Origin: Xiphophorus maculatus
Lineage: Eukaryota; Chordata; Actinopteri; Cyprinodontiformes; Poeciliidae
Length of the DNA stretch: 64,000 nucleotides
Assembly: GCF_002775205.1 (NCBI RefSeq)
Contig: NC_036445.1
Coordinates: 5,476,802-5,540,801 of the forward strand
Reading direction: 5' to 3'
Shown here one piece after another: positions 25,874-38,200 of the stretch (positions are counted from its first letter, which is position 1; every line of letters begins with the position of its first letter). A program made the position numbers and the translations under genes. Under the pieces are notes generated by a model. It did no database searches and was not told the DNA's origin. It saw nothing but the letters and a program-made list of their open reading frames with translations.

Positions 25874-28800
25874 CTGCAGGGAACAAATCTGATTAGTTCA
25901 TGGGATAAAGATAGCCAAGTAAAAGGGAAAGTACACACATGTGAGAATAACAACATCTCTAAATGACTGAGGAAAAATGTACAAATAAGCTTTAATAAAC
26001 AGCATACATAGTTCTAAAAATAAGGATACATTGAGCTTCAGGGGAACCAGTTAAATGAGAGGACACTAGTTTGTGAACCGAGGTTAAAAGGGCTAAAGTT
26101 CATGACAGCTCCACCCAGTCCATTTCAAATCTCCCTCCCCTCACATTTACACACCTTGGTGTGAATGTGAGGCCATTACAGCTCCATTTAGAATAATGGC
26201 TGCTGGCGTGAAGGCCAGCACCTCAGATCCAATCTCTACATTAGGCATTGTGCTTGTCACAATCTGCAATTTAAAATAGAAGGCACTTGAATGCAAATGC
26301 ATGACTCTAGCAAGACAGGAGCATTTTCATTTGCCTCTCTAATCCTGAGCTTTTTTCTTGCAGCGGTTTAGAAAAATCCCCATGCTTTTTAATCTGCACG
26401 CTTTATTGCAGAATCTGTGCAAAGAGCTTATCTATCCTTTAAACATGAATGCATGTTTTAACATGACCAAAAAGTTAAAATGCCAAGCCATTGCTCAATA
26501 ATAAGGAAGCAAGATTCAGATGCCAGCAGTGACAGTGACAGTGTGACACATTGTCATTATAGAAACTACTCTAACCGACACAGTGGTTCTCATTCACCTC
26601 CCAGAAATCAGAGAGCGAGAGGTATGCTGTGTTTACTGATAGGCCAATGTGATGAAATGCCATCTGTTTCCCGTAATGGGGAAGTAGAGCCTTTACTGAG
26701 AGGAATGATTCATCCTGCTGTCGTCCCAAGTTTTCATTGAACAGAAAGGCTTCAATGTTTGGATAATAATCTTCCCAAAATGTCAAACGGTTTCCCCGTG
26801 CATTCCCAGAAGGCACAGGAAGCTACAGGAGAGGAAACATAGCATGTATTGTCATATTAAGGTGATTAAAAGGTGCGGAAACAGAATTTGAAAGATTTTA
26901 AAGGTAAAATATTTGCTCAAACCAACACACAACACAGATAAAACGTAACACAAAATTTTGAAACTGTATTGTATAACTGTGCAATCCCAGAGTTTCATTT
27001 CTGATAAATTAAGAAACCTTCCTGTTGCAAAACCAACTGTGCACCGTTTTCTAGTTGGGAATCTGGGGCACGGAGGAGGTAGCACAGTTGGCTGTTCAGT
27101 GAGGGCTAGTACGAATTCTCACTTCCATGAGGCTTTTTGTGATCCCAGACAGCAGACAGTGTCATCATCATGTCTCTCTCCCATCTGTCTCCGTTTCTGC
27201 TAGTCATCACCCACGGAGTCTGATGAGCTGAGGTTTTCTGACAGTGTTTATGGCACAAGTCAGAGTGACACCAAGTCACACTGGGAATAGTGGAATAGCA
27301 TATTACTCTAGAGGACACAAAGAAGCAGTTCAACAGGTAGGACACTTCATGATGATGCCAATGATCTGGTGACTATAGACATGGTGGACTTGAAATTAAA
27401 CAGAGATGGATACTGGAATCAGAACATTTTCCCCAATTCTGCAATTTAAATAAATGTTTTTCCCATGTTCATTAAATGCATGATAAGCAATTAACATCTT
27501 TCTCTCTGAAACAACATTTTTACTCATTAAAATCAGATCAAAAGAGGTGTATGCATTAATGCAATAAATACAACAATAACACATGGACTATCCTCACAGA
27601 CACACATCACAGACTGTTTTCTTCACACACACAACCTGTAAATTTTATCTGCCATTATTTATCTATAATCCATTCCCTAACATTCTTGTATATTCTGTAT
27701 AATCTGTGCATATAGCTCCCATATTTATATTTATACACAATATCTATATCTCTTGTTATAACTCCTTATAGTCCATACATACATAGTCTTGTACATCCGT
27801 AAATAAATATTTATATCTCGTAGAGCACTTCTGGATAGATGCAAACTACATCTCGTTGCTTGTACTTGTGACAGTGCAATGACAATAAAGTTGAATTCTA
27901 TTCTATTCTATAAAAGGAGAGAATTGTAATTCAAATATTTTCACTCGTGTTAAAGTACTTAAAAATTATCAATGGAACCAATCAGAAGGAATTAAACATG
28001 TAAATAAAAATGCACCAATCAATCTGGTAGTGATCAAAATTGGCCGATTTACCCCCCTAAATCATGAAAATGTTTTTTCGCCTCCTCCATAATGCACACA
28101 AATTAAAAAGACCCCCACATTACAAACACATAGACCAGGAGTATGTACTTTAATGCAATTTATTTAATGCCTAACAGAAATAAAGGGTGGGGACAAATGC
28201 TTTAAGGCATCATTTTTAATAATTCCTAAAGCCTTAATCACAGAACCTGCAGAACATATAGTCATTTATGAGTTAAAACCTTTCCGTCAGACATCAAAGG
28301 AAAGCACAAATCTGTATTGGTCAGAAAAGACCCTCTCCTATGTTAAATGCAAGGTGGGTAGTTTCAGTTTATTCACATGATTATTTAGTAAAATTTAGAG
28401 ATGCAACAGTGAGTCAGCCAGATGAACTGATCTGTGACCTGTAGATTATTGACTTTGATTTGACATTTTTGCTAACTTTAATAAAACTAAAGTAAAGGTT
28501 AGAGCAATGTGCTTTAAAGCATAAATAAGGATCATCTTCAGAGCTGCACATTTCTTCTTAAATGTGTCATAGTTCTTGTACATGCATGTCAATCATTATC
28601 CTGGATTAAAAACAACCAACTCACTGACATAAATGCATAACACACAGAAGACAGGCTCATTGTCTGTCAGCTAAAGAACCTGCTGCAGAGTTGTGAAGCC
28701 AAACCCAGACACATATGAAAAAAGCAAAAGGTCGATGCAACCAACTCCTGCATGCTGACCTAAATGACATCAGCTTGATGACAGCATACGCAGCTATCCT

Positions 28801-29855
28801 TTTCCTTTTCTAACACTGCTGCAACTCTCTGCACACAGCCAGTGGTCTGGCAAACAGGACTGGCTGTGACTATACCAGAGGGAGGACAAGAACAGATCCA
28901 GCCTCTGAATCATATCACACGAGAAGAGGAGAGGAGAGACACGCTGCCAGTGCCCACAAGAAATGTGGGCTTCCTTAAATAGTATCAGAACAAAACAACC
29001 ACGTAGGTGTCTCACGACTCACCTACTCAGACTCAATGCCATGTGTCTGGGCACTGCAAGAAAAAGCTGCAAATTCATATCTCATATGCACACATGAGAA
29101 AGAAACACATTTCAAGTCAATAAATCTAAAAATGTGCCGCTTTTGGATCTACAAAGAATGCCAGCTCACACACTTTTCCTCAGCTGTAGACCCCATTCAT
29201 CATTCCAATAACAATGCCCTTGACCACCCCGCCACGCAAAGGTCACGCCATAAAACCAAATAACAAAAATGATTGTAACAGCACAAAGGCTGCAATGCAT
29301 TGCTTGGTGCCATTTTGGGTCCACAAGGTCTGGACACTCTGTTCTGGCAGCGTGTTGTGTAAACCGAACGAGTTGTAGAGTAAAGCGCTGACGTTACGCC
29401 TTGCAAGTTGGACACAAGCAGCTCACAACTTGAACAGCAAAGTGTCAGGGACAGATCTTACGTAGAGCTTCTATCATAAACACACGCCGTGTTTTATTCG
29501 TGTAAAATATGACTTACACTATAATTAGTGCATAAACGAACTCAGGTGAAGTCAACTCCGTTTCTCGGCCAAACACGTTACAACAGCCCGGGACTCACGA
29601 GCCACACAAAGGGACATACAACACAACAAGGAGCGGGGCGCAAACCTCACACAGCCGTTGTTAGCATAAATACGTTTGATTCAAAACGCACCGTGGAGGT
29701 TTAAATATGGCTGTTGGCGAGCTACGTTCCAGCCAAGGCAAAGCTGAACTCTGTCGGGGTGCTGGGAGGCCATTTAAACAAAGTACGCTCAACGTTACAG
29801 CTGGCTCACGGTGAGAGACGAAGCTAGATAGCAACGGAGTCACAGCCTCGCTTAC
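25874..29855 (-). other. stk40: First intron of stk40
   Basis: About 4 kb between the untranslated exon and the ATG exon. It holds the LINE tail at 27600-27911. No additional exon with convincing splice sites was found, and open frames such as the one near 26.5 kb look random. Confidence 0.5.
27600..27911 (+). mobile_element. 3' end of an L2-like LINE
   Basis: The segment ends with TTGTACTTGTGACAGTGCAA, then TGACAATAAAGTTGAATTC and a short ATTCT tandem tail. This is the usual 3' terminus of abundant teleost L2-type LINEs, which end in short tandem tails rather than poly(A). Only the non-coding 3' end is present, and no reverse transcriptase is visible. It lies in the first intron of stk40 in antisense orientation. 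Family naming is from memory. Confidence 0.55.
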
Positions 29856-30135
29856 CTCAAAGCCAAAACCGCCGGCTAAGATCTGCGTTGTCTTCTTAAA
29901 ATATCAACATTTCTCAGGCGAACGTTGTGGTGGGTGTACGGAGCTTCTCTCTCAGCCGGGAGAAGCTTCGGGGGTTTTAGTTTCGCGTTGTTTAGCCTCT
30001 ATTACTGAAATGAGCAATTAAGGAAAAGCCTCCGCTTCTCGCTGATCGCATCTTTCCACAGCGACAGCACCACCTGACAACGGAAATGACGCACAAGAAC
30101 GTTTGATTGACAGCTCGGTCTAACCAATGACAGCC
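29440..30135 (-). promoter_or_regulatory. stk40: CpG-rich promoter region of stk40
   Basis: CpG dinucleotides are dense here and scarce in the surrounding AT-rich DNA, which is the usual mark of a vertebrate housekeeping promoter. Upstream of the first-exon donor there is a CCAAT box (CCAAT at 30124-30128 on the plus strand) and an ETS/CRE-like stretch, CGGAAATGACGCA, near 30080. No TATA box stands out. Transcription toward stk40 is inferred. I see no gene on the plus strand that would make this promoter bidirectional. Confidence 0.6.
29856..30060 (-). other. stk40: Untranslated first exon of stk40 (approximate 5' end)
   Basis: On the minus strand a good splice donor (TTGAG then GTAAG) lies at 29856/29855, inside the CpG-rich block. 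The first coding exon at 25873 begins with an acceptor nine bases before the ATG, so an upstream non-coding exon is required. The donor is seen directly. The outer limit near 30060 is a guess from where CpG density falls. It would leave a first intron of about 4 kb. Confidence 0.6.
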
Positions 30136-30469
30136 GTTGTTTCTCTGTGAATGGCCGTGCCCTGATGATGAAATTCTCAACATAATAAAAAAAAAAAAGT
30201 TGCTAAATGAAACCATGACATCATGGGACTTCTCATTAGAGCTATTTGCCAAAATTAATCAATTTTAATTCAGACATCATTTGTCTTTTATAACACAACA
30301 TATCATGGTCAACTTTTCTATTTGAATTTTGATATTTTGTTGCATTGTTTGAATTGAATTCTTCTTGCTGTTTGTGCTTTTTGCTCACGTTTTTAGACAA
30401 ATGTTTATTTTAAAGAAGTTTACTTGCATTCTGTACTTACACTAAATGTTTGAGCTATATATGTTTGAG

Positions 30470-30520
30470 CAACAAAATGTGTTGAACAGAATTCAACACA
30501 TTTTGTTGAATTCTGTTCAA
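30470..30520. repeat. Interlocked inverted repeats (A-B-A'-B')
   Basis: Arm A 30470-30486 pairs with 30492-30508. Arm B 30482-30498 pairs with 30504-30520. Both are perfect 17-bp arms. The structure directly abuts the LINE-like tail and the CTAT array. Confidence 0.93.
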
Positions 30521-30532
30521 TGACAATAAATG

Positions 30533-30665
<133 letters not shown>

Positions 30666-32918
30666 AGTTGTTTCAAGAAAATTTAACAATAACAAAACAT
30701 GTTTGGGAGGAGAGCGTCTAAAATTTCACTAAGATCTTCAGAGGTCATTTAAGCCATATTTTTTGAAAACGATCTTATCTGCTCAATACTTGAGGACCGA
30801 TCCTAATTGCTTAAGTGGAAGATGACTTATCTTGGGCATTCCACATGTCATCCAAAACAATTCTCAAGATCGTTCTCACATTTATGTCTACATGCCTTTT
30901 AAAGATATATGTTGTGTGGACACATTCTGATCAAAATAAAGGTGGATTAAGATGATTTTTAATTCACAATAAGGTTTTCTGTAAAACTGATGAACAGGTA
31001 CATCCTAGTAGGGATCTTAGACAAAGTCTGACTCAAATACTGTTCAATTTCCTGTAATATAAATGCAACTTTAATGCTGCCAGAACTTTGTGAAAAATGT
31101 CAGGATTTGCTTTTTAACATGTTTGGTAATGCCAGAATCAGGGGATTTTTCTTTACTTCAAGTCACTTTCTAAGACTCTTTACTAAATCCTGCAGAGAAA
31201 ATCCTTATCACCCAATTGTTGTTTGTTTTTTTTGACAATATGCATTTGTTGCATATACTCAAATATTTGAGTGTATTCTCAAATATGTATATTTTTTCAA
31301 ATTAGATAACTGAAATAAAATAAAAACAAATACACTCTCTTAATCCTCACTCAAAAGGAGTAAACATTTCACAATTTCCTGAAAATATAAACAAACATTT
31401 GAAGGAAGTTTTTCTGTGCTTCAAAAGCACATGCTTTTTGATTATTATTATTATACCACTTTCCTCCACAAAAGGAAAACCCTGAAGATATCACATAAAC
31501 TGCAAGAAATGTTTTACCTTGTTAATTCTGAACATCTCTCTCCACTTAGGTGAGTCTTCTAGTAGTTGGGGGCTAATCTTTGTAGGTACACGTAATAATT
31601 TTAACAGAATAATGGGTCATTCTTCACATGGAAATTGTATCCAAGAACAGTTGTGGAAGTTGTCCATTGTTTTTCCAATATTTTGGTTGATTTCTTTTTG
31701 ATTTTTCTATCAGATCAGACATTGAAGCAATTAGTTTAAATTAACTTGCTAAAAAATTTAAAAGCCATGACATCAAAATTATATCAAAAATCAAAGACAT
31801 AGTAATGTTAGTCTATGAAAAATTGCTGAAAACTCTGAGTGAGGATCCAGCCACTTCCCCTTCTGCACCTCCAGTTCTCCGTGTTTCTTCCATAGTGAAA
31901 TAACTGTGTTATTTACATAAATAACACAATTAACCTAAATTATGCATGTCTAAACATGATTTATGCATGTCTAAACAACAAATTTAGATTTCATATTCTA
32001 CACACAATACTGAGAATATTATTGAATTTCAATGAGGCATCAACAGCAAAATTCTTAATGTAGGACACCTATATGAGTCAGTGAAACTATATTATTGTGT
32101 TTAGTCACTTCTTTATCAGTTATATACAAAATATCTTTACAATACAGAAAATATCAGCTCAGTGTAATTCATGTGTGCTCGAAATGCAGTCTTTCAACAA
32201 AATATTCACAACTGAGTGCGCTACAAAGTTCCTTTACTCTGCAAGCCTGCATTTGAGTGGCTGACATTTTGCAGAGCCCACCTATCCTCTTAAATTAGAC
32301 TTACTGATTAATCTGATATTCCACCCACTGGTAGCAGTTTCCAGCCAGTGGGCAGATGCGACAGACAAGGAGAGAGCAAGTTAAATGGCAGCGACACATT
32401 TGAGTTGCACCAGTCTTCCTGCCTTGACTCAGCAGAGCGATCTACCCCCAGCCACATGAAACACGTCAGGCTGCGGCTTTACAGTGTCCTGCCCACAGCC
32501 TTTAAAGAGGAAACTGAATCAGAACTAAAATGCACAGACTAAGAGAGAAACCTCTACCACGTTAAAAAATTAAAAATAAATAAATAAAATGACTGAGTGC
32601 AGACACATTAAAAACGTATACTTGATTGTATGGAAAGCAGTTTAACTGTCTTAGCCTTTCAGAATGTCTTACGAAAGCTTACGAAACCCTCTAGTGTTTG
32701 TTTTGCAGGTAGGCAGTATCCTCGGGGTCTTGAGGTTTTTTGTTTTTTACATTGGGATCTCATTGGGAAAACCTCAACAGAAACCTCCTCCCCCCGGATC
32801 AATTCAGAGAAATGTCTCAGCATGTTTGCCGCTCTGGAATGCACTGTGTTCATGTGTGAGGGTGGCTGACTGGGGGAGTGCAGACAGTCTCACTTTGAAT
32901 CGTCTGCAGGCGGACCAA

Positions 32919-33053
<135 letters not shown>

Positions 33054-34047
33054 AATCATCTCTGTTAGTTAGTGCTGTTACTATGGCAATTCTCAGGAAA
33101 TGTTTGCTTTAAAGGTAAGTGCATCACTGTGGATTAAAGTAAGGGACATTGGCTTTAACGATCTGGTTTGACGTATTAAATATCAAAGAAGTGAGCAGAA
33201 ATATAATAAATCAGTTTTCCTTATTGCACAAAATTTCACATTTTGTGGGAAATTATTCTATTTCACAACGAAATGCAGAAAAGTAATTTATAAAGTAAAT
33301 TAAATTGGATAATGAGTAGCCCAGTAAAAAAGTAAAACTGGGCTAAAGAAGATCAATCATAACGTGTCATCTCGACCCCAAAAAATTGTTGGTAGTGGTA
33401 CTGTACACTGCAGAAGTCGGTGGCAGTGAATAAAAAATGTGCTTGCTTAATCTTTAAAAAAATCCGACAGCACCCTCTAGTGATAGATTTCATTTTCAAC
33501 ATGCTCCTTTGACAAAAAGTCATTGTAAGGCAATTTTATATGCCTTTCAATAAATATGATCAAAGAGTGAATATATTTCAGTAGAAAAACTCTAAAAGAA
33601 AAGAAAAACTTTTTTAGACTCATTACACACAGTGATACATTTCGAGAGTTTATTTCTGGTCATCTTGATCATTATGGCTTAATTATTGAAAACCTCAAAC
33701 AAGTTTATCAGAAAATTGGAATATAGCATAACACTAATGAATAAAGTTTCTAACACAGAGGTGTAATTCAGCTGTAAAAGAAAATGTCTTTGTGTTGTAC
33801 AGTATACACCTTCCTAATGATAATAGGAGCATAAAAGCATTTTTATATTAAAAATCTGTTGTTTTTTTTATGAGCGCTTTGTAATATTCCAGATTTGATT
33901 TTGTGAAACTGAATTTTGGGTTTTGATTAGCAATAAGTCATAATCCTCACTTTGAAGAAATAAACCCTTGAGATATGTCACTGTGTGTTAATGAAGTTGT
34001 ATAATGGTGATGACTTAAAAAATTAAAATGAACTCTTTAATTAGATT

Positions 34048-34057
34048 TTTATTTATT
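34048..34057 (-). terminator. oscp1: Candidate oscp1 polyadenylation signal
   Basis: Two overlapping AATAAA hexamers on the minus strand (TTTATTTATT on plus) lie about 1.2 kb past the oscp1 stop codon. They are the first canonical signals met in that direction. Chance occurrence in AT-rich DNA is likely enough that the call is weak. Confidence 0.3.
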
Positions 34058-35232
34058 AAGATGCACCTGCATTACAGGTATATATGTATTGTGTCAACTT
34101 TCATGCTGGTGATGTTTTCATCAACGCATTTAAAATAATAAACTGCACATTTAATGACTTATGAAATGCAGCAATTCCACACAGAAAAGTTACATTTAAT
34201 AAATAGTTCTCCATAAAAATATGTATATCTTAGACTGTTTCTTGTATTGCATTGCTCTGTATTAAAACAAGGTAGCCATCAAGTAGCAAATTGTTGAGCT
34301 GCATCTAAATAATGGATAGCTTGAAAAGTTTTTAAATATTTAACTCCTATGTCTATTTTACAGTTGTTAAAGTCAAATGGGACTTGAACTATTCCCATTT
34401 TAGGGTGGCATGATTATACAAACAATTTCAATGATTTTACAAATGAGACAATTTTGCATGTGGATTTTCTCTAATCCAAATAGGGTCAAAATAAAGCACA
34501 TAGGCTAAAATTGACCACCCCCCACTAATATTTGAATTAATGTTCCTTAGCAGTGTGTGGTTGAGATGCCGTTTGCTATCCAAGTATTAGTGGAGCTGTA
34601 TGTGTGATGACAAGAAATTCTGAATTGTGCACAAACGAGTCAGTGAAGTTGTATGTGGTATTATCAGTCCACTCTGGGAAAAAGAACAGCTCAAATCATA
34701 AATGGAGTAAAAGTATTACAGTATAACACTTGTGTATGTAAACTTAAAACCAGCTTAAAATAAAAACAATCAAGAAATTTTGAGCTATTAGCTCCATAAT
34801 CATCATAATCATAATGTGATAAACTTATACGAGCTGCTGACATCTATAATTAAATTAAATTGTGTGAAATGAAAGGAATGTGTACTGATAGTAAAAATTA
34901 TGCTATTACCACATGCACATGTTCAACATATTGTTCCACATCTACTGTACTTTCAGGGGGAAATTTTTAACCCTCCTGTTTTACAGAAAACTTACTAGTC
35001 GACTTTACTGCTGGATTCCTTTCATTCTTTGTTTTTAATAGCAAAAAAACATCTGCTGATGACCAATTGGAGTCCTTGCTCCCATGCACATCTTGAAGCC
35101 ACCACAAGAACGAAGTCTGGCTGACTCTGAGCTTGCTGCTGGATATTTGCACGTTATAACCACATTGCAGGTTGATCATCAGTAGTGTGGACTCTTCTCA
35201 TTGCTTTGGGGATTTCTGTCAAGGTGATTACA

Positions 35233-38200
35233 TCACAAGCCGTCCATCATGGCCAAAAGGTCATCTCCTTTGCTGCTGGCACTTGAAGATGGATCACCAG
35301 ACTCTGTGAACTCTCCCATAATCTTGGTCAGTTCTGCGTTGGCCTGTTGATCCTGAAAAGACACAGTAATCTGCTAGTCATTATGTTGGAGTGCTAATCA
35401 CAGGGAATCCTAAAGCAGTAAATCCTGTTAAACGGGCAAAGCTTCACGTCCCCGATCGTTAACTTTAGTCCAATCATTCTGTCTGCTTATCAGGGGTAAA
35501 AGAGGGCTTAAAGTATCTGGTTAGAGTATTCATACCCATAACCAGATATAACCTTGGTGCCTAACGTCTTGTGTGTTCTGGGAGCTGTGAAAATGTTGGG
35601 GAGGGTGTAGCTTTTATTCATCGAGTGAAGTTGGGTGGAAAAAAAGAGGGTAAAAAAGGAAAACCAAAAAAAAAACCAAGATTTATTCTTCTTTGCAATT
35701 TAGCTCAGGATCAGCCAGAGTGCACTGAAAAGTGCCTTGACACATATTCTCAATTGGATTTAGGTCTAAATTTTGACTGAGTCACTCTAACAAATGAATG
35801 AGATTTGACTTTCTAAGACAAAGACTTTCTACTTAGATGGGGGTTATGCTTAGGTTCACTTTACGGAGAGCCGGAAAGTAAACTTCATCCCCTCCACAAG
35901 GTCTTGTGTAGCCTTCAACTTGTTCTTCTCCTATTGTCCTGTATTTAGCTCTACTCTTGTCCCTTCATAACAGGGTTTTCAGAATGATGTGCAGTGTCAG
36001 TTTTCTTTCACATATAGCGTTTAACATGTAAGCTAAATTAACTCCAGAACTGTATTTTATTAAAGTACATCAGGCTTAAGGAAAAAGCACTCTTCAGATT
36101 TCAAGTTATAAAGGATTATAAAAACTTTGGCTAATTTCCCTTACACTTAAGTTAAGTGAAAGGAAAATTAGCCCTTATTCGACTGCATTTTATTATGCAG
36201 TCAAATAAAATGCACAATATATTGCAGTTGTAGCAAAAATGTAAAAATGTTTAAGAATACAACTGTAAGACATTGTATGAGGCTGACTTAAGCTGTAGAC
36301 CCGCAGGCAAGGCGTTCTGTTAAATTTGGCATCTTAGATCTTAGATTTTAAATCTCTGCTCACTCTGGTAATTATGAACTCAACAGCTGAAGCACAAGGT
36401 AAAAAGCACACAAAGCACAATATATGTTCTTTTTATGGCGACTTCATTTACTGATGAAGTCAGTAAATGAATACAAACTGCCTTTTGTCTACACATTTTA
36501 TGGCAGACAAAATATTCTTTGGCTGCCATAAAATGTGTTGCAGAATATAGTACTGGACAGATTCCTCTCTACAGAAGTAATTAGTGTGGACAGATGAGTT
36601 AATTACCTTTGTTGCTTGGATGCTTATGACTCCATATGAAAGCTCATTGGGTCTTGATATTAATGCTTCTCTGTCAGAAAGATGACATAAAGAGCACGTT
36701 TATTTTAATGGGTTAAATCTTTTTTTGTTTGTTTCAGGCAGAAAAAAACAGTTGAACTTAATTCTGTGAAATGCCTAACAGGACACTAACTCTTCTTCTT
36801 CATCCGTGGCAAAGAGATTCACCCGGAAACCAGTGTCTGTGCTTCCTGGTTTCTGGACTTCTAGACCTCCCATTAATCTGGCCAACAGATTCAGTTCCTC
36901 TTTGGCCAGAGGGTTTGGGGCAGAATTGACCTGTAGACACACAACAGTTTTCTCATTTCAGTATACCCCTTGCTGATAGTAAGCATAGTACATGAAAACT
37001 TTCAAGCACATGATGTATGTACTCTAAACATTGCATAGAGACAACATCTACCACAAGTTATTTAAACTATTTCAGTGTTAACAAAAAACAACATTTAACC
37101 TTTGTGTGCTGGGCAGAACTTTTAGATGTGCCAGACATGTGTGTTTCAACCGGGCGACTTACACTGTACCTGAACAAAAACAAGAAAATGAGAGTATTTA
37201 CGCACAAATCCATCTAAGTTTATAACAGAGCATACAAGTGTGTAAAACAACTCCCAAATCTTTTACTTCCAAAAGCAGGAACTGACCCAACTAAACTTTC
37301 ATTTAAAATAAATTTGTACATTTAATTGACCAAGTTTTTAAGAGACTTGGGTTAGAAACAAATGTACCAACAGAATGTAGATAAGGTCTAAAGTAAAATC
37401 ACACTATAGAAATAAGCATCATAAAAAACTGTTCATACTTGAACTGCTTCCAAAAAAAAACAGAGACAAAATCTCAAGGAAAACTGGAAATTAATTTCAG
37501 CCAGGAGGCTCTAAATTTTAAGTAATTATCTTCACCTGCAATACAGCTCAATGTTTCTTCTCCATCATTAATTTGAAAATAAAGGATCTTACATGTTTGT
37601 CCCAAGCTTTGTGATTCTATTGCCAAACATTTCAAAAGATCCTTCCCGTAATGCAGAACTGTAGTTCCCTCCATTATTGAACTGTAGTCTGGTCAACTCT
37701 TCGCCAGAACAGCTAAAAATCCTGAAAATAAGATAGAAAACATATCAACATTAGCAAGAAGGGCTTTAGTTTTTTTTTTCCTCTGACAAAATCAAAAGTA
37801 GCTTTTGATTTTGCAAGTGATCTTATTATGTCATTAGAAAAACAAAAAATTATAATAGTATTTAACATTAATAAATCACAAAAACAGTCCTTCAGAAATT
37901 AGACGCAAAACAATCATGCTACATATGCATATGGAGAACTACCATTGGATTATAGTGTTTGGTTAATAAAGTCCACATTAAAACTCAAGGAACACAAAGA
38001 TAAAATAAATGTACTTCAGCACCTAATCAAACCAGGAATTTGGGTCCCACGAGGCACAGGACCATTAGTAGGAAGCACAAAGCGGCCATTTGAGTTCTGC
38101 ACCTTGTCCTTTAGGAAAATAGAAACCTAGCGAAAAACACAGCAGCAGAACATGTGGCGAAAATGCTTCAAAAATTACACTAAACAAGTGTCAAAGATTT

